Numbered from the stretch's first letter, positions 51,512 through 60,954 are shown. The stretch: DNA of 64,000 nucleotides from Erythrobacter sp. SG61-1L (GCF_001305965.1 NZ_JXQC01000003.1:558001-622000), one strand, 5' to 3'. Numbers and translations: made by a program. Notes: generated by a model not told the origin, from the letters alone.

Positions 51512-51853
51512 ATGAAATCTATGGAAGAAATGCTCAAGGCCGCGCAGCAGGCGGCCGAGACGATCCAGAAGCAGATGAACGATGCGCAGGTCACGCTCGA
51601 TAATATCGAGGTGGAAGGCGTGTCTGGCGGCGGGCTGGTGAAAATCCGTTGCAGTGCCAAGGGCCGCATTCTGGGCGTGTCGATCGACGACAGCCTGATC
51701 GTTCCGGAAGACAAGCAGATGCTGGAAGACCTTATCACCGCGGCCTTCAACGATGCCCGCAGCAAGGCCGATCAGGCCGCCAATGCGGAAATGCAGAAGA
51801 TCCAGGGCAGCATGGGCCTGCCGCCGGGCTTCAACCTGCCCGGCATGGGCTGA
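51512..51853 (+). CDS. ybaB: YbaB/EbfC nucleoid-associated protein
   Basis: A 113-residue DNA-binding dimer: 'MEEMLKAAQQAAETIQKQMN' N-terminal helix, then 'VEGVSGGGLVKIRCSAKGRI', 'LIVPEDKQMLEDLITAAFND' and a 'GLPPGFNLPGMG' C-terminus as in the family. It normally sits between dnaX and recR; recR is not next here. Confidence 0.95.
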   Translation: MKSMEEMLKAAQQAAETIQKQMNDAQVTLDNIEVEGVSGGGLVKIRCSAKGRILGVSIDDSLIVPEDKQMLEDLITAAFNDARSKADQAANAEMQKIQGSMGLPPGFNLPGMG

Positions 51854-51882
51854 GGCGCTTCGTAATTCTTTGGAAAAAGGGC

Positions 51883-51907
51883 CCGCCCGGCATGGATTGC
51901 CGGGCGG
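51883..51907. terminator. Bidirectional terminator hairpin
   Basis: CCGCCCGGCA-tggat-TGCCGGGCGG, a perfect 10-bp stem between the convergent ybaB and aquaporin genes, followed by TTCCGTTT on the plus side. Confidence 0.7.
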
Positions 51908-51914
51908 TTCCGTT

Positions 51915-52619
51915 TCAGCCTTCGGTTGCTTCCGACGCGAGCAGATAGCGCCAGATAAGCGCACCCAGCGCGCCGCCGATCAGCGGGGCCACCCAGAATA
52001 GCCAGAGCTGGCCGAGTGCCGCCGTTTCGGCAAACAGCGCCACCCCGGTGGAGCGGGCCGGATTGACCGAAGTATTGGTCACCGGAATGGAAACGAGGTG
52101 GATCAGCGTCAGCGCCAGCCCGATGGCCAGTCCGCCGAACCCGGCCGGTGCCGCCTTGGACGTCGCGCCCAGGATCACGATCAGGAAACCTGCGGTCAGC
52201 ACCACTTCCACCAGCAGCGCGGCCTGCATGGAATATTCGCCGGGTGAGAGATTATCGAAGCCGTTGGAGGCAAATCCGCCCGCTTCAAAGCCCGGCTTGC
52301 CGCTGGCGATGGCATAGAGCACGGCGCCCGCAATCGCAGCGCCCACCACCTGGGCGATCCAGTAGGGGATCAGGTCTTTCCAGGCGAAGCGGTTGGCCAC
52401 GGCCAGCCCCAGTAAAACCGCCGGGTTGAAATGGCCGCCGGAAATGCCGCCCAGCGCATAGGCCATGGTCAGCACGGTAAGGCCGAATGCCAGCGCCACG
52501 CCCGCAAAGCCGATCCCCAGTTCGGGGTAGGCCGCTGCCAGCACGGCCGATCCGCATCCGCCGAAAACCAGCCAGAATGTGCCGATCAGTTCGGCGGTGA
52601 GTTTTCTGGTCATGCCCAT
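51915..52619 (-). CDS. aqpZ: Aquaporin Z-type water channel
   Basis: A 234-residue MIP-family channel with six membrane helices and two half-helices: NPA motif 1 in '[18 protein letters not shown]' and motif 2 in '[14 protein letters not shown]'. The selectivity-filter positions (Phe in TM2, His in '[19 protein letters not shown]', Thr and Arg) match AqpZ, so it is a water rather than a glycerol channel. The start at 52619 has a tandem aggaga-ggagat ribosome binding site. Confidence 0.95.
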   Translation of the reverse strand: MGMTRKLTAELIGTFWLVFGGCGSAVLAAAYPELGIGFAGVALAFGLTVLTMAYALGGISGGHFNPAVLLGLAVANRFAWKDLIPYWIAQVVGAAIAGAVLYAIASGKPGFEAGGFASNGFDNLSPGEYSMQAALLVEVVLTAGFLIVILGATSKAAPAGFGGLAIGLALTLIHLVSIPVTNTSVNPARSTGVALFAETAALGQLWLFWVAPLIGGALGALIWRYLLASEATEG

Positions 52620-52716
52620 ATCTCCTCTCCTGTTGAGGGGGGAGGGTAACCCTGCGGGCAGTCAGGTGCGAAACGAAATCTTCACCATAAGGGCGCGGAA
52701 GGGGGGGGAGCGGGGC

Positions 52717-53436
52717 CTATCGCCTGCTCTTGCCCTGCGCAGCCCGGTTGCGTGCGTGCCGTTCCACGGCCTGAAACAGCGCGTCGAGATCGTCGGCATC
52801 GACGTCCAGCAATTCGTCCCATTCTTCCAGCACGGCATCCAGATCTTCGCGCTGGTAGAGCGCGGCATTTGCCGGGGCGGGCGGTGTGGGCATGACATGG
52901 GGCCAGGCATGGCCGGTGAGATTGTTGTAGAGCCAGCCGACCAGCACCAGCACGCCGACATTGGCCGCAATCGGGATCATATGGGCATAGCCCCAATGCT
53001 CCGGCCCAGTGGCGCCCAGCGCGCAGAGCAGGGCGCAGGCACCGCCCGGCGGATGGAGGCAGCGGGTCAGCGTCATCACCGCGATGGCCGTGCCCACCGC
53101 TGTGCCCGCCGCGATCCATGGCGTGCCGAACAGATGGCCCGCCGCGAGGCCGACCAGCGCGGAAAGCAGATCTCCACCGATAACCGGCCATGGCTGGGCC
53201 AGAGGACTGGCGGGGACGCAGAATACCAGCACGGCCGATGCGCCGAGCGGCGCGACCAGCCAGGGCAGGGTGCCCATATCCGCGATTCCGCCCGCAAGTC
53301 TGACAATGGCAAAGGTCGCCGCACCTGCCAGAAAGATGCCCAGCGCCGCCCCCAACGCCCCGCGCAGCCAGCCGAGATGGCCGAGAGCGGGCTGGCGCCC
53401 AAGCGCTGCCGTGCTGCGGAGAATTTGGGAAAGCAT
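52717..53436 (-). CDS. HPP-family membrane protein
   Basis: A 239-residue protein with four membrane segments (about 28-175) and the family signature 'TRCLHPPGGACALL'. A cytoplasmic acidic tail follows ('LDAVLEEWDELLDVDADDLD'). HPP proteins of plants and cyanobacteria have been linked to nitrite transport into plastids or cells; in this organism the substrate is not known. No neighbouring nitrogen gene supports that role. Confidence 0.85.
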   Translation of the reverse strand: MLSQILRSTAALGRQPALGHLGWLRGALGAALGIFLAGAATFAIVRLAGGIADMGTLPWLVAPLGASAVLVFCVPASPLAQPWPVIGGDLLSALVGLAAGHLFGTPWIAAGTAVGTAIAVMTLTRCLHPPGGACALLCALGATGPEHWGYAHMIPIAANVGVLVLVGWLYNNLTGHAWPHVMPTPPAPANAALYQREDLDAVLEEWDELLDVDADDLDALFQAVERHARNRAAQGKSRR

Positions 53437-53842
53437 GGAGGAAACCCGAGGAAAAATCGCGCGGGCCGTAACGCGGCTGCTGCCCGCGTCAAGTTTGGCG
53501 TCCGTCAGTTCACGGCCTGTTCCAACGGGAAGGGCGCGTGGCCCAATATCGTTTTCCTACACCGCCGCAATCTGCCACTGCCCTGCCATGCCCAGCAATT
53601 CCGCCAGATTCCGCGCGTTCCGGCCCTCCGGCCAGCGCGATTGCAAGGGGGCAGAGTTTTCGCTCAGGACAGTGTCAACCTTGTCAACTTCGACAGAAAA
53701 CGGACCGGGAGGATGAACGCCCAGGCCAGTGGCAGCCGCCCATTGCGGCGGGCGGGAATGCTACCCATATTCCCGGTTAAATGATGGGAAATCCTTCCCT
53801 GCGCCCTATGCGGCGCGCCAGAAATTTGGATATACCGGCGTA
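53437..53842. other. Divergent intergenic region between the HPP gene and lon
   Basis: About 400 bases without a convincing gene. It contains TTTTCCTACA at 53552-53561 (shares the core of the motif at 30.75 and 36.9 kb) and the second copy of the 31-nt TGTCAAC element (53669-53699). I see no clear heat-shock promoter consensus for lon. Confidence 0.5.
53669..53699. repeat. Copy 2 of the 31-nt dispersed element, upstream of lon
   Basis: ACAG followed by TGTCAACCT and TGTCAACTT tandem 9-mers, identical at 28 of 31 positions to 2540-2570. It ends 143 bases before the lon start. The reverse strand contains two TTGACA hexamers. Confidence 0.7.
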
Positions 53843-56233
53843 ATGAACCTTTACCCCCTGCTTCCCCTGCGCGACATCGTCGTCTTTCCCGGCAGTGTCG
53901 TTCCCCTGTTCGTCGGGCGTGAGAAGTCGGTCGCGGCGCTTGAAGAAGCGATGGCCGGCAGCAAGGACATCTTCCTTGTCGCCCAGCTTGACCCCGGCTG
54001 CGACGATCCGGAGCGTGACGATCTCTACGATATGGGCGTGGTCGCCCAGGTGCTTCAGCTGCTCAAGCTGCCCGACGGCACGGTGCGCGTGCTGGTGGAA
54101 GGCCAGCAGCGTGCCAGGCTGGAAAGCCTGCGCGAGGAAAGCGGCTTTGTGGTGGCGCAGGTCGAACATCTCGACCCCGAATTTGCCGGCGGCACGGAAG
54201 TTGCCGCGATGATGCGCAGCGTGGTCGAGCAGTTTGCCGAATATGCCAAGCTCAACAAGAAGGTGCCCGAAGAGCTCGAGCAGGAACTGGCCGAGATCGA
54301 CGATGCCTCGCGTCTGGCCGACATGGTGGCGCATAATCTCAACGCCAAGGTTGCCGACAAGCAGGCCCTGCTGACCGAGCGCGATCCGATGAAGCGGCTG
54401 GAAATGGCCTATGGCTTCATGGAAGGCGAATTGTCCGTCCTGCAGGTGGAGCGCAAGATCCGCGGGCGCGTGAAGCGCCAGATGGAGAAGACGCAGCGCG
54501 AATATTACCTCAACGAACAGCTCAAGGCGATCCAGAGCGAGCTGGGCGGCGATGGCGAGGAAGCCAACGAAGTCGCCGAACTGCAGGACAAGATCGAGAA
54601 GCTCAAGCTTTTCAAGGAAGCGCGCGCCAAGGCACTGGGGGAGCTGAAGAAGCTCAAGACCATGCAGCCGATGAGCGCCGAGGCGACCGTGGTGCGCAAT
54701 TATCTCGATGTGCTGCTGGGCCTGCCCTGGGGCAAGAAGTCCAAGCTGAAGAAGGATCTGGGCCGGGCACAGGCGGTGCTCGATCAGGATCACTATGCGC
54801 TGGACAAGGTGAAGGACCGGATCGTCGAATATCTGGCGGTGCAGGCCCGTTCCAACAAGCTGAAGGGGCCGATCCTGTGCCTCGTTGGCCCTCCGGGCGT
54901 GGGCAAGACCAGCCTCGGCAAGTCGATCGCCAAGGCGACCGGGCGCGAATTCATCCGCCAGTCGCTGGGCGGCGTGCGTGACGAGGCCGAAATTCGCGGC
55001 CACCGCCGCACCTATATCGGCTCGCTGCCGGGCAAGATCGTGTCGAACCTGAAGAAGGCAGGCACGTCCAACCCGCTGTTCCTGCTCGATGAGATCGACA
55101 AGCTGGGCCAGGATTTCCGGGGCGATCCCTCGGCGGCGCTGCTTGAAGTGCTCGATCCGGAACAGAACGCCAAGTTCCAGGACCATTATCTGGAAGTCGA
55201 TATCGACCTTTCGGACATCATGTTCGTCTGCACGGCGAACAGCCTGAACCTGCCGCAGCCGCTGCTGGACCGCATGGAGATCATCCGGCTGGAAGGCTAT
55301 ACGGAAGACGAAAAGGTCGAGATCGCCGAACGGCACCTGATCGAAAAGCAGGTGAAGGCCCATGGCCTGAAGAAGGGCGAGTTCACGCTCACTCAGGAAG
55401 GCCTGCGCGACCTGATCCGTTACTACACCCGCGAGGCGGGCGTGCGTACGCTGGAGCGTGAAATCGCCCGGCTGGCGCGCAAGAGCCTGCGTGCGATCCT
55501 TGAAGGCAAGGCCACCAGCGTCACTATCACGCCGGAAAACCTCGCCGATTATGCGGGCGTGCGCAAATATCGCCACGGCGTCTCTGATGAAGAGGCACAG
55601 GTGGGTGCGGTGACGGGCCTTGCCTGGACCGAAGTGGGCGGCGAATTGCTGACCATCGAAAGCGTGACCACGCCCGGCAAGGGCGAGGTGCGGACCACCG
55701 GCAAGCTGGGCGAAGTGATGACGGAATCGGTGCAGGCCGCTTTCAGCTTCGTGAAGGCACGGGCGCCGGCCTATGGCATCAAGCCCTCGATCTTCCAGCG
55801 CAAGAACATCCACATTCACTTGCCCGAAGGGGCAGTGCCCAAGGATGGCCCTTCGGCGGGGATCGGCATGGTCACGTCAATTGTTTCCTCGCTCACGGGT
55901 ATTCCCGTGCGCCCGGATGTGGCGATGACCGGCGAAGTCACCCTGCGCGGGCGGGTGCTAGCGATCGGCGGGTTGAAGGAAAAGCTGCTTGCGGCCCTGC
56001 GCGGCGGCATCAAGACCGTGCTGATCCCGGAAGAGAACAGCAAGGATCTGGCCGAGATTCCCGAAAACGTGAAGCAGGGGCTGGAAATCATTCCGGTCAG
56101 CCATGTGGATCAGGTTCTGGAACGGGCGCTGACCGTGAAACCGCAAGCCATTGAGTGGAGCGAGGAAGACGATCTGGCCAGCCAGCCGAGTCCCGCTCCG
56201 GTAGGGGCCAGCCCCTCGGCCACAGCTCACTGA
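53843..56233 (+). CDS. lon: ATP-dependent protease Lon
   Basis: A 796-residue AAA+ serine protease for misfolded and regulatory proteins. The LON substrate-binding domain ([20 protein letters not shown]...) occupies about 1-195, followed by a coiled coil, the ATPase with Walker A 'GPPGVGKTS' (near 349) and Walker B '[11 protein letters not shown]', and the protease with the catalytic Ser671 in '[11 protein letters not shown]' and Lys in '[10 protein letters not shown]'. The start at 53843 is the usual one for the family. It is followed by hup, a common gene order. Confidence 0.97.
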   Translation: MNLYPLLPLRDIVVFPGSVVPLFVGREKSVAALEEAMAGSKDIFLVAQLDPGCDDPERDDLYDMGVVAQVLQLLKLPDGTVRVLVEGQQRARLESLREESGFVVAQVEHLDPEFAGGTEVAAMMRSVVEQFAEYAKLNKKVPEELEQELAEIDDASRLADMVAHNLNAKVADKQALLTERDPMKRLEMAYGFMEGELSVLQVERKIRGRVKRQMEKTQREYYLNEQLKAIQSELGGDGEEANEVAELQDKIEKLKLFKEARAKALGELKKLKTMQPMSAEATVVRNYLDVLLGLPWGKKSKLKKDLGRAQAVLDQDHYALDKVKDRIVEYLAVQARSNKLKGPILCLVGPPGVGKTSLGKSIAKATGREFIRQSLGGVRDEAEIRGHRRTYIGSLPGKIVSNLKKAGTSNPLFLLDEIDKLGQDFRGDPSAALLEVLDPEQNAKFQDHYLEVDIDLSDIMFVCTANSLNLPQPLLDRMEIIRLEGYTEDEKVEIAERHLIEKQVKAHGLKKGEFTLTQEGLRDLIRYYTREAGVRTLEREIARLARKSLRAILEGKATSVTITPENLADYAGVRKYRHGVSDEEAQVGAVTGLAWTEVGGELLTIESVTTPGKGEVRTTGKLGEVMTESVQAAFSFVKARAPAYGIKPSIFQRKNIHIHLPEGAVPKDGPSAGIGMVTSIVSSLTGIPVRPDVAMTGEVTLRGRVLAIGGLKEKLLAALRGGIKTVLIPEENSKDLAEIPENVKQGLEIIPVSHVDQVLERALTVKPQAIEWSEEDDLASQPSPAPVGASPSATAH

Positions 56234-56485
56234 GATTCGCCCGGAAACGGCGATTCGAGGCGATTTTCCCCCGTCATGTCATGGACGTGACGGGGAGCAG
56301 CCGCATTTGTGACGCGAACTTGTCCTCAACTCGCCGCAATCCGTGCTGAAATTGTGAAAAAACCGCGCTTTTGCGTGTGTTTTGCCTTTGACAGGACCAC
56401 CAAAAATCGCTCAATTCACGCCCACCCGAGAGGCGATTCAAAACCATAGTCAAATCCGGCACATCTCAGAGGGGGTTCCTTTACG

Positions 56486-56758
56486 ATGAACAAGAACGAA
56501 CTGATCGGCGCAGTTGCCGATGCCAGCGGCCTTTCCCGCAGTGACGCAACCAAGGCAGTGGAAGGCGTGTTCGACACGATCACTGCTGCGCTCGCCAAGG
56601 GCGATGAAGTCCGTCTGGTGGGCTTCGGCACCTTCTCGGTTGCCAAGCGCAAGGCTTCTACCGGTCGCAACCCGCGCACCGGCGAGCCGATGACTATCAA
56701 GGCTTCCAGCCAGCCGAAGTTCAAGGCGGGCAAGGGTCTGAAGGACTCCGTCAACTAA
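56486..56758 (+). CDS. hup: HU-family histone-like DNA-binding protein
   Basis: A 90-residue nucleoid protein: 'MNKNELIGAVADASGLSRSD' helix, 'DEVRLVGFGTFSVAKRKAS', the signature 'GRNPRTGEPMTIKASSQPKF' (DNA-inserting arm with the RNPRTGE proline) and 'KAGKGLKDSVN'. It bends DNA as a homodimer. Upstream, TTGACA (56390-56395) with 'tcaatt' 17 bases on is a possible but weak promoter. A clear terminator follows the gene. Confidence 0.96.
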   Translation: MNKNELIGAVADASGLSRSDATKAVEGVFDTITAALAKGDEVRLVGFGTFSVAKRKASTGRNPRTGEPMTIKASSQPKFKAGKGLKDSVN

Positions 56759-56802
56759 GCGAACTTCGCTGCGGCTGCCACGCCTCGTGGCCGCAAGAAA
56801 AA

Positions 56803-56836
56803 GCCGCGTCTGCCATATGGCGGGCGCGGCTTTCTT
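56803..56836 (+). terminator. Rho-independent terminator after hup
   Basis: GCCGCG-tct-GCC-atat-GGC-ggg-CGCGGC followed by TTTCTTCTT, located 45 bases after the stop codon. Confidence 0.8.
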
Positions 56837-56892
56837 CTTGTCTAGGCTCCGCGTGCCGCGCCGGGCTTGCCCGGCACGACCGGTTGGCGAAA

Positions 56893-57765
56893 TCAGTTGG
56901 CGATCTGGATCAGGGCCATCGGCGCATTGGTTGTGCGGCGGCTGATCTTCCAGACAAGCTGCTGCCCCTTGGGCGAAGCCTGCGGGCCTTCATCGGTGTT
57001 GTTGGCCAGGATCGCGGCATCGGTGGTGATGGTGAAAGTGCCGTTCAGCTCGGGAATCTTGGGCGCGCCATCCGGCGGCGATCCATCGGTGCCATAGAGC
57101 GAAGCGGCCTGCAGCAACCCGCTCGACGAACTGGGCGAACTGGACTGCACGGCAAAGCCGGGTGCATCGACCCGCACCACGCCCCCGTCGCGCAGATTGG
57201 CGATCACGAAATTATTGGTCAGCGCCGATCCTTCCAGAACCGGGAAGGTGAAATCGTGCGCCAGCTTGCTGGTGACGGAGAAGTCCACCAGATACAGGCC
57301 ATCGCCCTTATATTCCACGCTGTTCCAGCCGTGTTGGCGGCGCAGGCTGGCGGCCAGATCCTCGGCCGCTGCCGGATCGGTCGGGTCGATCCCGCCGAAC
57401 AGGGTGCCGAACGCCTTGGCGTTGCGCGAATCCTCTTCCTTCTTGCTGGCCTGCTGTGCGTCCCATTCTTCGCGCTGCTGCCGGATATCTTCGGCAGTGC
57501 AGGCGCGCTCTTCATAATCGTCATTATAGCAGGGCATTTCCTCGAACGTCGGAGCGCCCACGTCATTGCCGATTTCGGCCAGCTTGCTGAGGCCGAGAAC
57601 ATAGATCTCGCCCTTGTAGCTGAAGGTGAAGCTGCCATCCTTGCGCACATCCAGTGCCGAATCGAACTTGCCGGGCGAAAGGAAGCACCCCGTCAGCAGC
57701 AGTGCCAGGCCCACAGCCAGCACGGCCGAGCGTGCAGTTCTGCCGAAATTTGTCATTGCCGTCAT
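56893..57765 (-). CDS. Lipoprotein of unknown function
   Basis: A 290-residue exported lipoprotein: signal peptide with lipobox LLTGC (Cys near residue 27). The mature part begins 'FLSPGKFDSALDVRKDGSFT' and looks beta-rich, with an acidic helical stretch in the middle (EDIRQQREEWDAQQASKKEE). I do not recognise the family. It is probably an outer-membrane or periplasmic-face lipoprotein. The start at 57765 has an aaggag ribosome binding site 7 bases upstream. It is downstream of rlmB on the same strand (18-base gap). Confidence 0.8.
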   Translation of the reverse strand: MTAMTNFGRTARSAVLAVGLALLLTGCFLSPGKFDSALDVRKDGSFTFSYKGEIYVLGLSKLAEIGNDVGAPTFEEMPCYNDDYEERACTAEDIRQQREEWDAQQASKKEEDSRNAKAFGTLFGGIDPTDPAAAEDLAASLRRQHGWNSVEYKGDGLYLVDFSVTSKLAHDFTFPVLEGSALTNNFVIANLRDGGVVRVDAPGFAVQSSSPSSSSGLLQAASLYGTDGSPPDGAPKIPELNGTFTITTDAAILANNTDEGPQASPKGQQLVWKISRRTTNAPMALIQIAN

Positions 57766-57783
57766 TGCCCTGCTCCTTCGGAT

Positions 57784-58581
57784 TCAGTCGATTTCGCGCG
57801 ACGCGACCGCATAAAGCGCGATTGCAGCGGCATTGGACACGTTCAGGCTTTCCATCTGGTTGCTGATCGGCAGTCGGGCGAGGGCATCGCAATGGGCAGC
57901 CACATTGGAGCGCAGCCCTTCGCCTTCCGCACCCAGCACCAGCGCGACCGGGCCGGATGGCAGCACCTGCGCCAGAGTCGCCTCCGTCTCGCCGGCAAGG
58001 CCGATGCGCCAATATCCGGCCTCGGCAGCTTCTTCCAATGCGCGCGACAGGTTCACCACGCGCACCCACGGCACGACTTCCAGCGCGCCGGATGCGGATT
58101 TGGCCACCACACCGGATTCGGGCGGGGCATGCCGGTCCTGCGTCACCACGGCGCAGGCATTGAAGGCGGCGGCAGAGCGCAGAATCGCGCCGACATTATG
58201 CGGGTCGGTAACCTGATCCAGCACCACCAGGGGCCGGGCAGGGTCGCCGTCCAGCACTTCGTCGAGATGCAGATCTTCCAGCGGCTCGCATTCCAGCACC
58301 AGCCCCTGATGCGGCGCATCGCGGGCGACAAGCCGCGCCAGATCCTGCACATCGGCATATTCCAGCGGGAAATCGGCTGGCAGTTCGCCGTCGAGCGATT
58401 CGATGCCTTCACGCGTCGCCCACAGCTTGCGGTGGCGCCGTTCGGGGTTCTTCAGAGCGGCTTCCACCGCATGGCGGCCCCATAGACGGACATAACCCTG
58501 CGATGCCCGGCCACTTCCTCGCCCGCCCTGCATGCGTCCCGCACGCCCGCGCAACGCCCGCTTTTCCCCACGCTTTGCCAT
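57784..58581 (-). CDS. rlmB: 23S rRNA 2'-O-methyltransferase of the TrmH/RlmB (SpoU) family
   Basis: A 265-residue knotted methyltransferase. After a basic, disordered N-terminus (1-30) come the RNA-binding 'RLWGRHAVEAALKNPERRHR' domain and the SPOUT core with motifs 'LDQVTDPHNVGAILRSAAAF' (motif 1), 'LVLGAEGEGLRSNV' (motif 2) and 'LPISNQMESLNVSNAAAIAL' (motif 3). It most likely makes Gm2251 in 23S rRNA. The start at 58581 has a ggag site; a tRNA-Tyr gene lies in the opposite direction upstream, a common synteny. Confidence 0.92.
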   Translation of the reverse strand: MAKRGEKRALRGRAGRMQGGRGSGRASQGYVRLWGRHAVEAALKNPERRHRKLWATREGIESLDGELPADFPLEYADVQDLARLVARDAPHQGLVLECEPLEDLHLDEVLDGDPARPLVVLDQVTDPHNVGAILRSAAAFNACAVVTQDRHAPPESGVVAKSASGALEVVPWVRVVNLSRALEEAAEAGYWRIGLAGETEATLAQVLPSGPVALVLGAEGEGLRSNVAAHCDALARLPISNQMESLNVSNAAAIALYAVASREID

Positions 58582-58744
58582 CTTTACTCCCTGTTCGGCG
58601 CCTTTCGCCGAAATCTTCCACGCGCTCCTGCCAGTCGCCCCATTGACAGGCAAGCGTCGCTTCGCCATTGGGGCGCCTCTCGGCCGGACCGGCCCCTTCT
58701 CGGAGGGGCAAAATTCCGGGGTGACCCGGCACCGGCAATGGTGT

Positions 58745-58830
58745 GGACAGGTGGCCGAGTGGTTAAAGGCAGCAGACTGTAAATCTGCCCGTGCAAGCGT
58801 ACGCTGGTTCGAATCCAGCCCTGTCCACCA
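58745..58830 (+). tRNA. tRNA-Tyr (anticodon GTA)
   Basis: 86 bases with encoded CCA. Acceptor GGACAGG/CCTGTCC, long variable arm (class II), anticodon loop with GTA in ACTGTAAAT, T arm GGTTCGAATCC. Confidence 0.95.
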
Positions 58831-58982
58831 CCGCCGCCCTCTCGATCAGAGCCGCAATGCCAGCCCTTCGGGGCTGGCTGTTGTGCAGCCTCTATTGGCA
58901 AGTTCTTCATCTCGTTCAGACAAGGGTACCTCAGCGGCCATCATGGGTTGTAGGGCTGCGCGCTAACCCGTAGGAGGCGTCC

Positions 58983-59735
58983 ATGGCCGGAGAAATATTG
59001 GACAATAAGGGCCGGGGCGAAGCTGCGTGGGGTTGGCCCGCAATTCACCCCGAGGGTCGCAAATTCGGGCTGATCGCCGCAGTGATCAGCCTTGTGTTCC
59101 TGATCGGGCTCGATTGGGAGATTGTCGGCTGGCCGCTCGTCCTGCTGACGCTGGGCGTATTCGCTTTCTTCCGCGATCCCGAACGCGTGGTGCCGCAGGA
59201 TGACAGTTACATTGTCGCCCCTGCAGACGGGCTGATCACGCTGATTCAGGAAGTCGAGCCGCCGATTGAGCTGCAGATGGACGACGGCAGCGGTTCGCGC
59301 GGGCTGGGCGGGGCCACGGTCACTCGCGTCTCGATCTTCATGTCGGTGTTCGACGTTCACATCAATCGTGCGCCCGTGGGCGGTACGGTGCGCCGGGTGA
59401 TCTATATTCCCGGCAAGTTCATGAATGCCGATCTCGACAAGGCGAGCGAGGAAAATGAACGCCAGCACATCCTGATCGAGCGGGCCGACGGCCTGCAGAT
59501 CGGCTTTACTCAGATCGCCGGGCTGGTTGCGCGGCGAATCGTTCCCTTCGTGAAGCCGGGCGATATGCTCGCCGTCGGGCAGCGCGTCGGCCTGATCCGC
59601 TTTGGCAGCCGTGTGGACGTCTATCTTCCGGTCGGAACCGATCCTAAAGTTCTTATGGGCCAGAAGGTGATCGCAGGCGAAACCGTGTTGGCCGAAATCG
59701 GTAAGCGCCAGCTGATTGAGGGCGTCAGCCAGTGA
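58983..59735 (+). CDS. psd: Phosphatidylserine decarboxylase proenzyme (short type)
   Basis: A 250-residue self-cleaving membrane enzyme that makes phosphatidylethanolamine. One membrane segment lies near 28-60, followed by '[20 protein letters not shown]', '[17 protein letters not shown]', and the autocleavage site in '[13 protein letters not shown]', giving a pyruvoyl group on Ser209. The length matches the short (archaeal/alphaproteobacterial) type. Its stop overlaps the pssA GTG start (GTGA), and an aggagg ribosome binding site precedes its own start. Confidence 0.95.
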   Translation: MAGEILDNKGRGEAAWGWPAIHPEGRKFGLIAAVISLVFLIGLDWEIVGWPLVLLTLGVFAFFRDPERVVPQDDSYIVAPADGLITLIQEVEPPIELQMDDGSGSRGLGGATVTRVSIFMSVFDVHINRAPVGGTVRRVIYIPGKFMNADLDKASEENERQHILIERADGLQIGFTQIAGLVARRIVPFVKPGDMLAVGQRVGLIRFGSRVDVYLPVGTDPKVLMGQKVIAGETVLAEIGKRQLIEGVSQ

Positions 59736-60592
59736 GCGGGCCGGGCGACAGCGATTCGCTCGAGCCGGTCGGCCCCAAGGCTTCGGAAGCGGAGCGTCCT
59801 TTGCTGGTTCAGCGCCGCCCGGCCGGGCTGACCCTGCGTGCCGTATTGCCTAACGCCATTACTGCCGCCGCATTGTGCGCGGGGCTTACCGGCGTGCGCT
59901 TTGCCATCAACGGCGATTGGGAGCGGGCGGTATTCGCGGTGGTGCTTGCCGGCTTGCTCGACGGGATCGACGGGCGCATTGCCCGCCTGCTCAAGGCGCA
60001 GTCGCGCTTCGGCGCGGAGCTGGACAGCCTGTCCGATTCGCTGTCCTTCGGCATGGCGCCCGCGTTGATTCTCTATCTCTGGTCGTTGCAGGGCCTGCCG
60101 CGCTTCGGCTGGTTCGCGGCACTGTTTTTCGCCCTGTGCTGCGCCTTGCGTCTGGCGCGTTTCAACGCGCGCATCGACATGGACGATCAGCCACACAAAT
60201 CCGCCGGTTTCCTGACAGGCGTTCCGGCGCCGGTGGGGGCAGGGCTGGCCTTCGTTCCGCTCTATCTGTGGATGGCAAGTGGCGAAGAGATTTTCCGCAA
60301 CCCGATTCTGATCGCCTTGTGGGTGGCGGCGATGGGCTTCCTGATGATTTCCAGCATCGCCACGCTGAGCTGGACTTCGCTTCGACCGCGCCGCAGCGTT
60401 CGCCTGGGTGTTATCGCACTGGTGGGGATCACCTTTGCCGCGTTGTTGACTGAACCGTGGTGGACCCTTGCGGCGATCTGCCTGGTCTATCTTGCGCTGA
60501 TGCCCTGGGGCATCGTGAGCTATAGCCGGATCAAGCGGCAGCGAGCAGCTCGTCAAGCCGCTGAACGGGAGGCTGCCGCTCAGCAAGGCTGA
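59732..60592 (+). CDS. pssA: CDP-diacylglycerol-serine O-phosphatidyltransferase
   Basis: A 286-residue integral membrane enzyme that makes phosphatidylserine from CDP-diacylglycerol and serine. The CDP-alcohol phosphotransferase signature D-G-x2-A-R-x8-G-x3-D-x3-D reads '[20 protein letters not shown]' then 'LSD' (near residues 75-97). About eight membrane helices follow. It is co-translated with psd and so completes the phosphatidylethanolamine pathway. Its last 62 bases overlap, in antisense, the end of the small SOS-type gene. Confidence 0.95.
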   Translation: MSGPGDSDSLEPVGPKASEAERPLLVQRRPAGLTLRAVLPNAITAAALCAGLTGVRFAINGDWERAVFAVVLAGLLDGIDGRIARLLKAQSRFGAELDSLSDSLSFGMAPALILYLWSLQGLPRFGWFAALFFALCCALRLARFNARIDMDDQPHKSAGFLTGVPAPVGAGLAFVPLYLWMASGEEIFRNPILIALWVAAMGFLMISSIATLSWTSLRPRRSVRLGVIALVGITFAALLTEPWWTLAAICLVYLALMPWGIVSYSRIKRQRAARQAAEREAAAQQG

Positions 60593-60809
60593 CGGCGGCC
60601 GAACCGGCCTTCGCGGAATTGACGAGACGCAGCCGGGCCGGGCGGTGTTCGATCACCCGCAGGCGGGCGACCACCACATCTTCGCAATTCGCCAGCGCAC
60701 ACCGCAGAGTGGTGAAGGCCGCGAAACCGCGAGCATAGGCCTGCGCCAGAACGGCGAGGGAAACGAGGCCGGCGGTTGCGAACAGCAGGGCAAGGGCAAT
60801 AACCGTCAT
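60531..60809 (-). CDS. Small single-pass membrane protein behind a LexA-type promoter
   Basis: A 92-residue protein of no family I recognise. The N-terminus is one membrane segment (MTVIALALLFATAGLVSLAV), followed by a cytoplasmic or periplasmic part with 'LRCALANCEDVVVARLRVIE' and a C-terminal '[14 protein letters not shown]'. I chose the ATG at 60809 because GGAG lies eight bases upstream; an ATG at 60827 or a GTG at 60902 would lengthen it. The upstream promoter carries a GAAC-N7-GAAC LexA box, so it should be DNA-damage induced. By analogy with SulA and SidA, a division-blocking role is possible but unproven. Its 3' end overlaps pssA in antisense. Confidence 0.65.
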   Translation of the reverse strand: MTVIALALLFATAGLVSLAVLAQAYARGFAAFTTLRCALANCEDVVVARLRVIEHRPARLRLVNSAKAGSAAVSLAERQPPVQRLDELLAAA

Positions 60810-60860
60810 CGAAACCGCTCCATTCATGGTTCCAGAGCCGGGAAAGGGCTGTGGAAGGCT

Positions 60861-60869
60861 TGTGGATAA
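60861..60869 (-). promoter_or_regulatory. Perfect DnaA-box 9-mer in the leader of the SOS-type gene
   Basis: The minus strand reads TTATCCACA, the consensus DnaA box, between the LexA-type promoter and the small-protein start. A single 9-mer can occur by chance about once in this window. Confidence 0.35.
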
Positions 60870-60925
60870 CCCGTGGAGAGTGGTAGAAAGATTGAGTCGC
60901 ACCCCTCTCCGGGTTCGATAGGGCT

Positions 60926-60954
60926 AATGTTCCCTATTTGTTCCAGCATGTCAA
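60926..60954 (-). promoter_or_regulatory. SOS promoter with alphaproteobacterial LexA box
   Basis: On the minus strand: TTGACA (60954-60949), a 17-base spacer, and AACATT (60931-60926, 3 of 6 match to TATAAT). The LexA box GAAC-N7-GAAC (60943-60929, GAACAAATAGGGAAC) lies across the spacer and -10 edge. It points at the small membrane protein gene whose start is 117 bases downstream. Confidence 0.7.

Noticed and set aside
53540-53700. Possible small minus-strand peptide (VEVDKVDTVLSEN...) across the 31-nt element
   Set aside because: No plausible start codon or ribosome binding site, and the matching frame in the lysK copy diverges immediately outside the element, so the similarity is at DNA level.
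56390-56418. TTGACA with a 17-base spacer upstream of hup as a promoter
   Set aside because: The -10 candidate matches only 3 of 6 and there is no supporting operator; noted in the hup entry but not listed as a feature.
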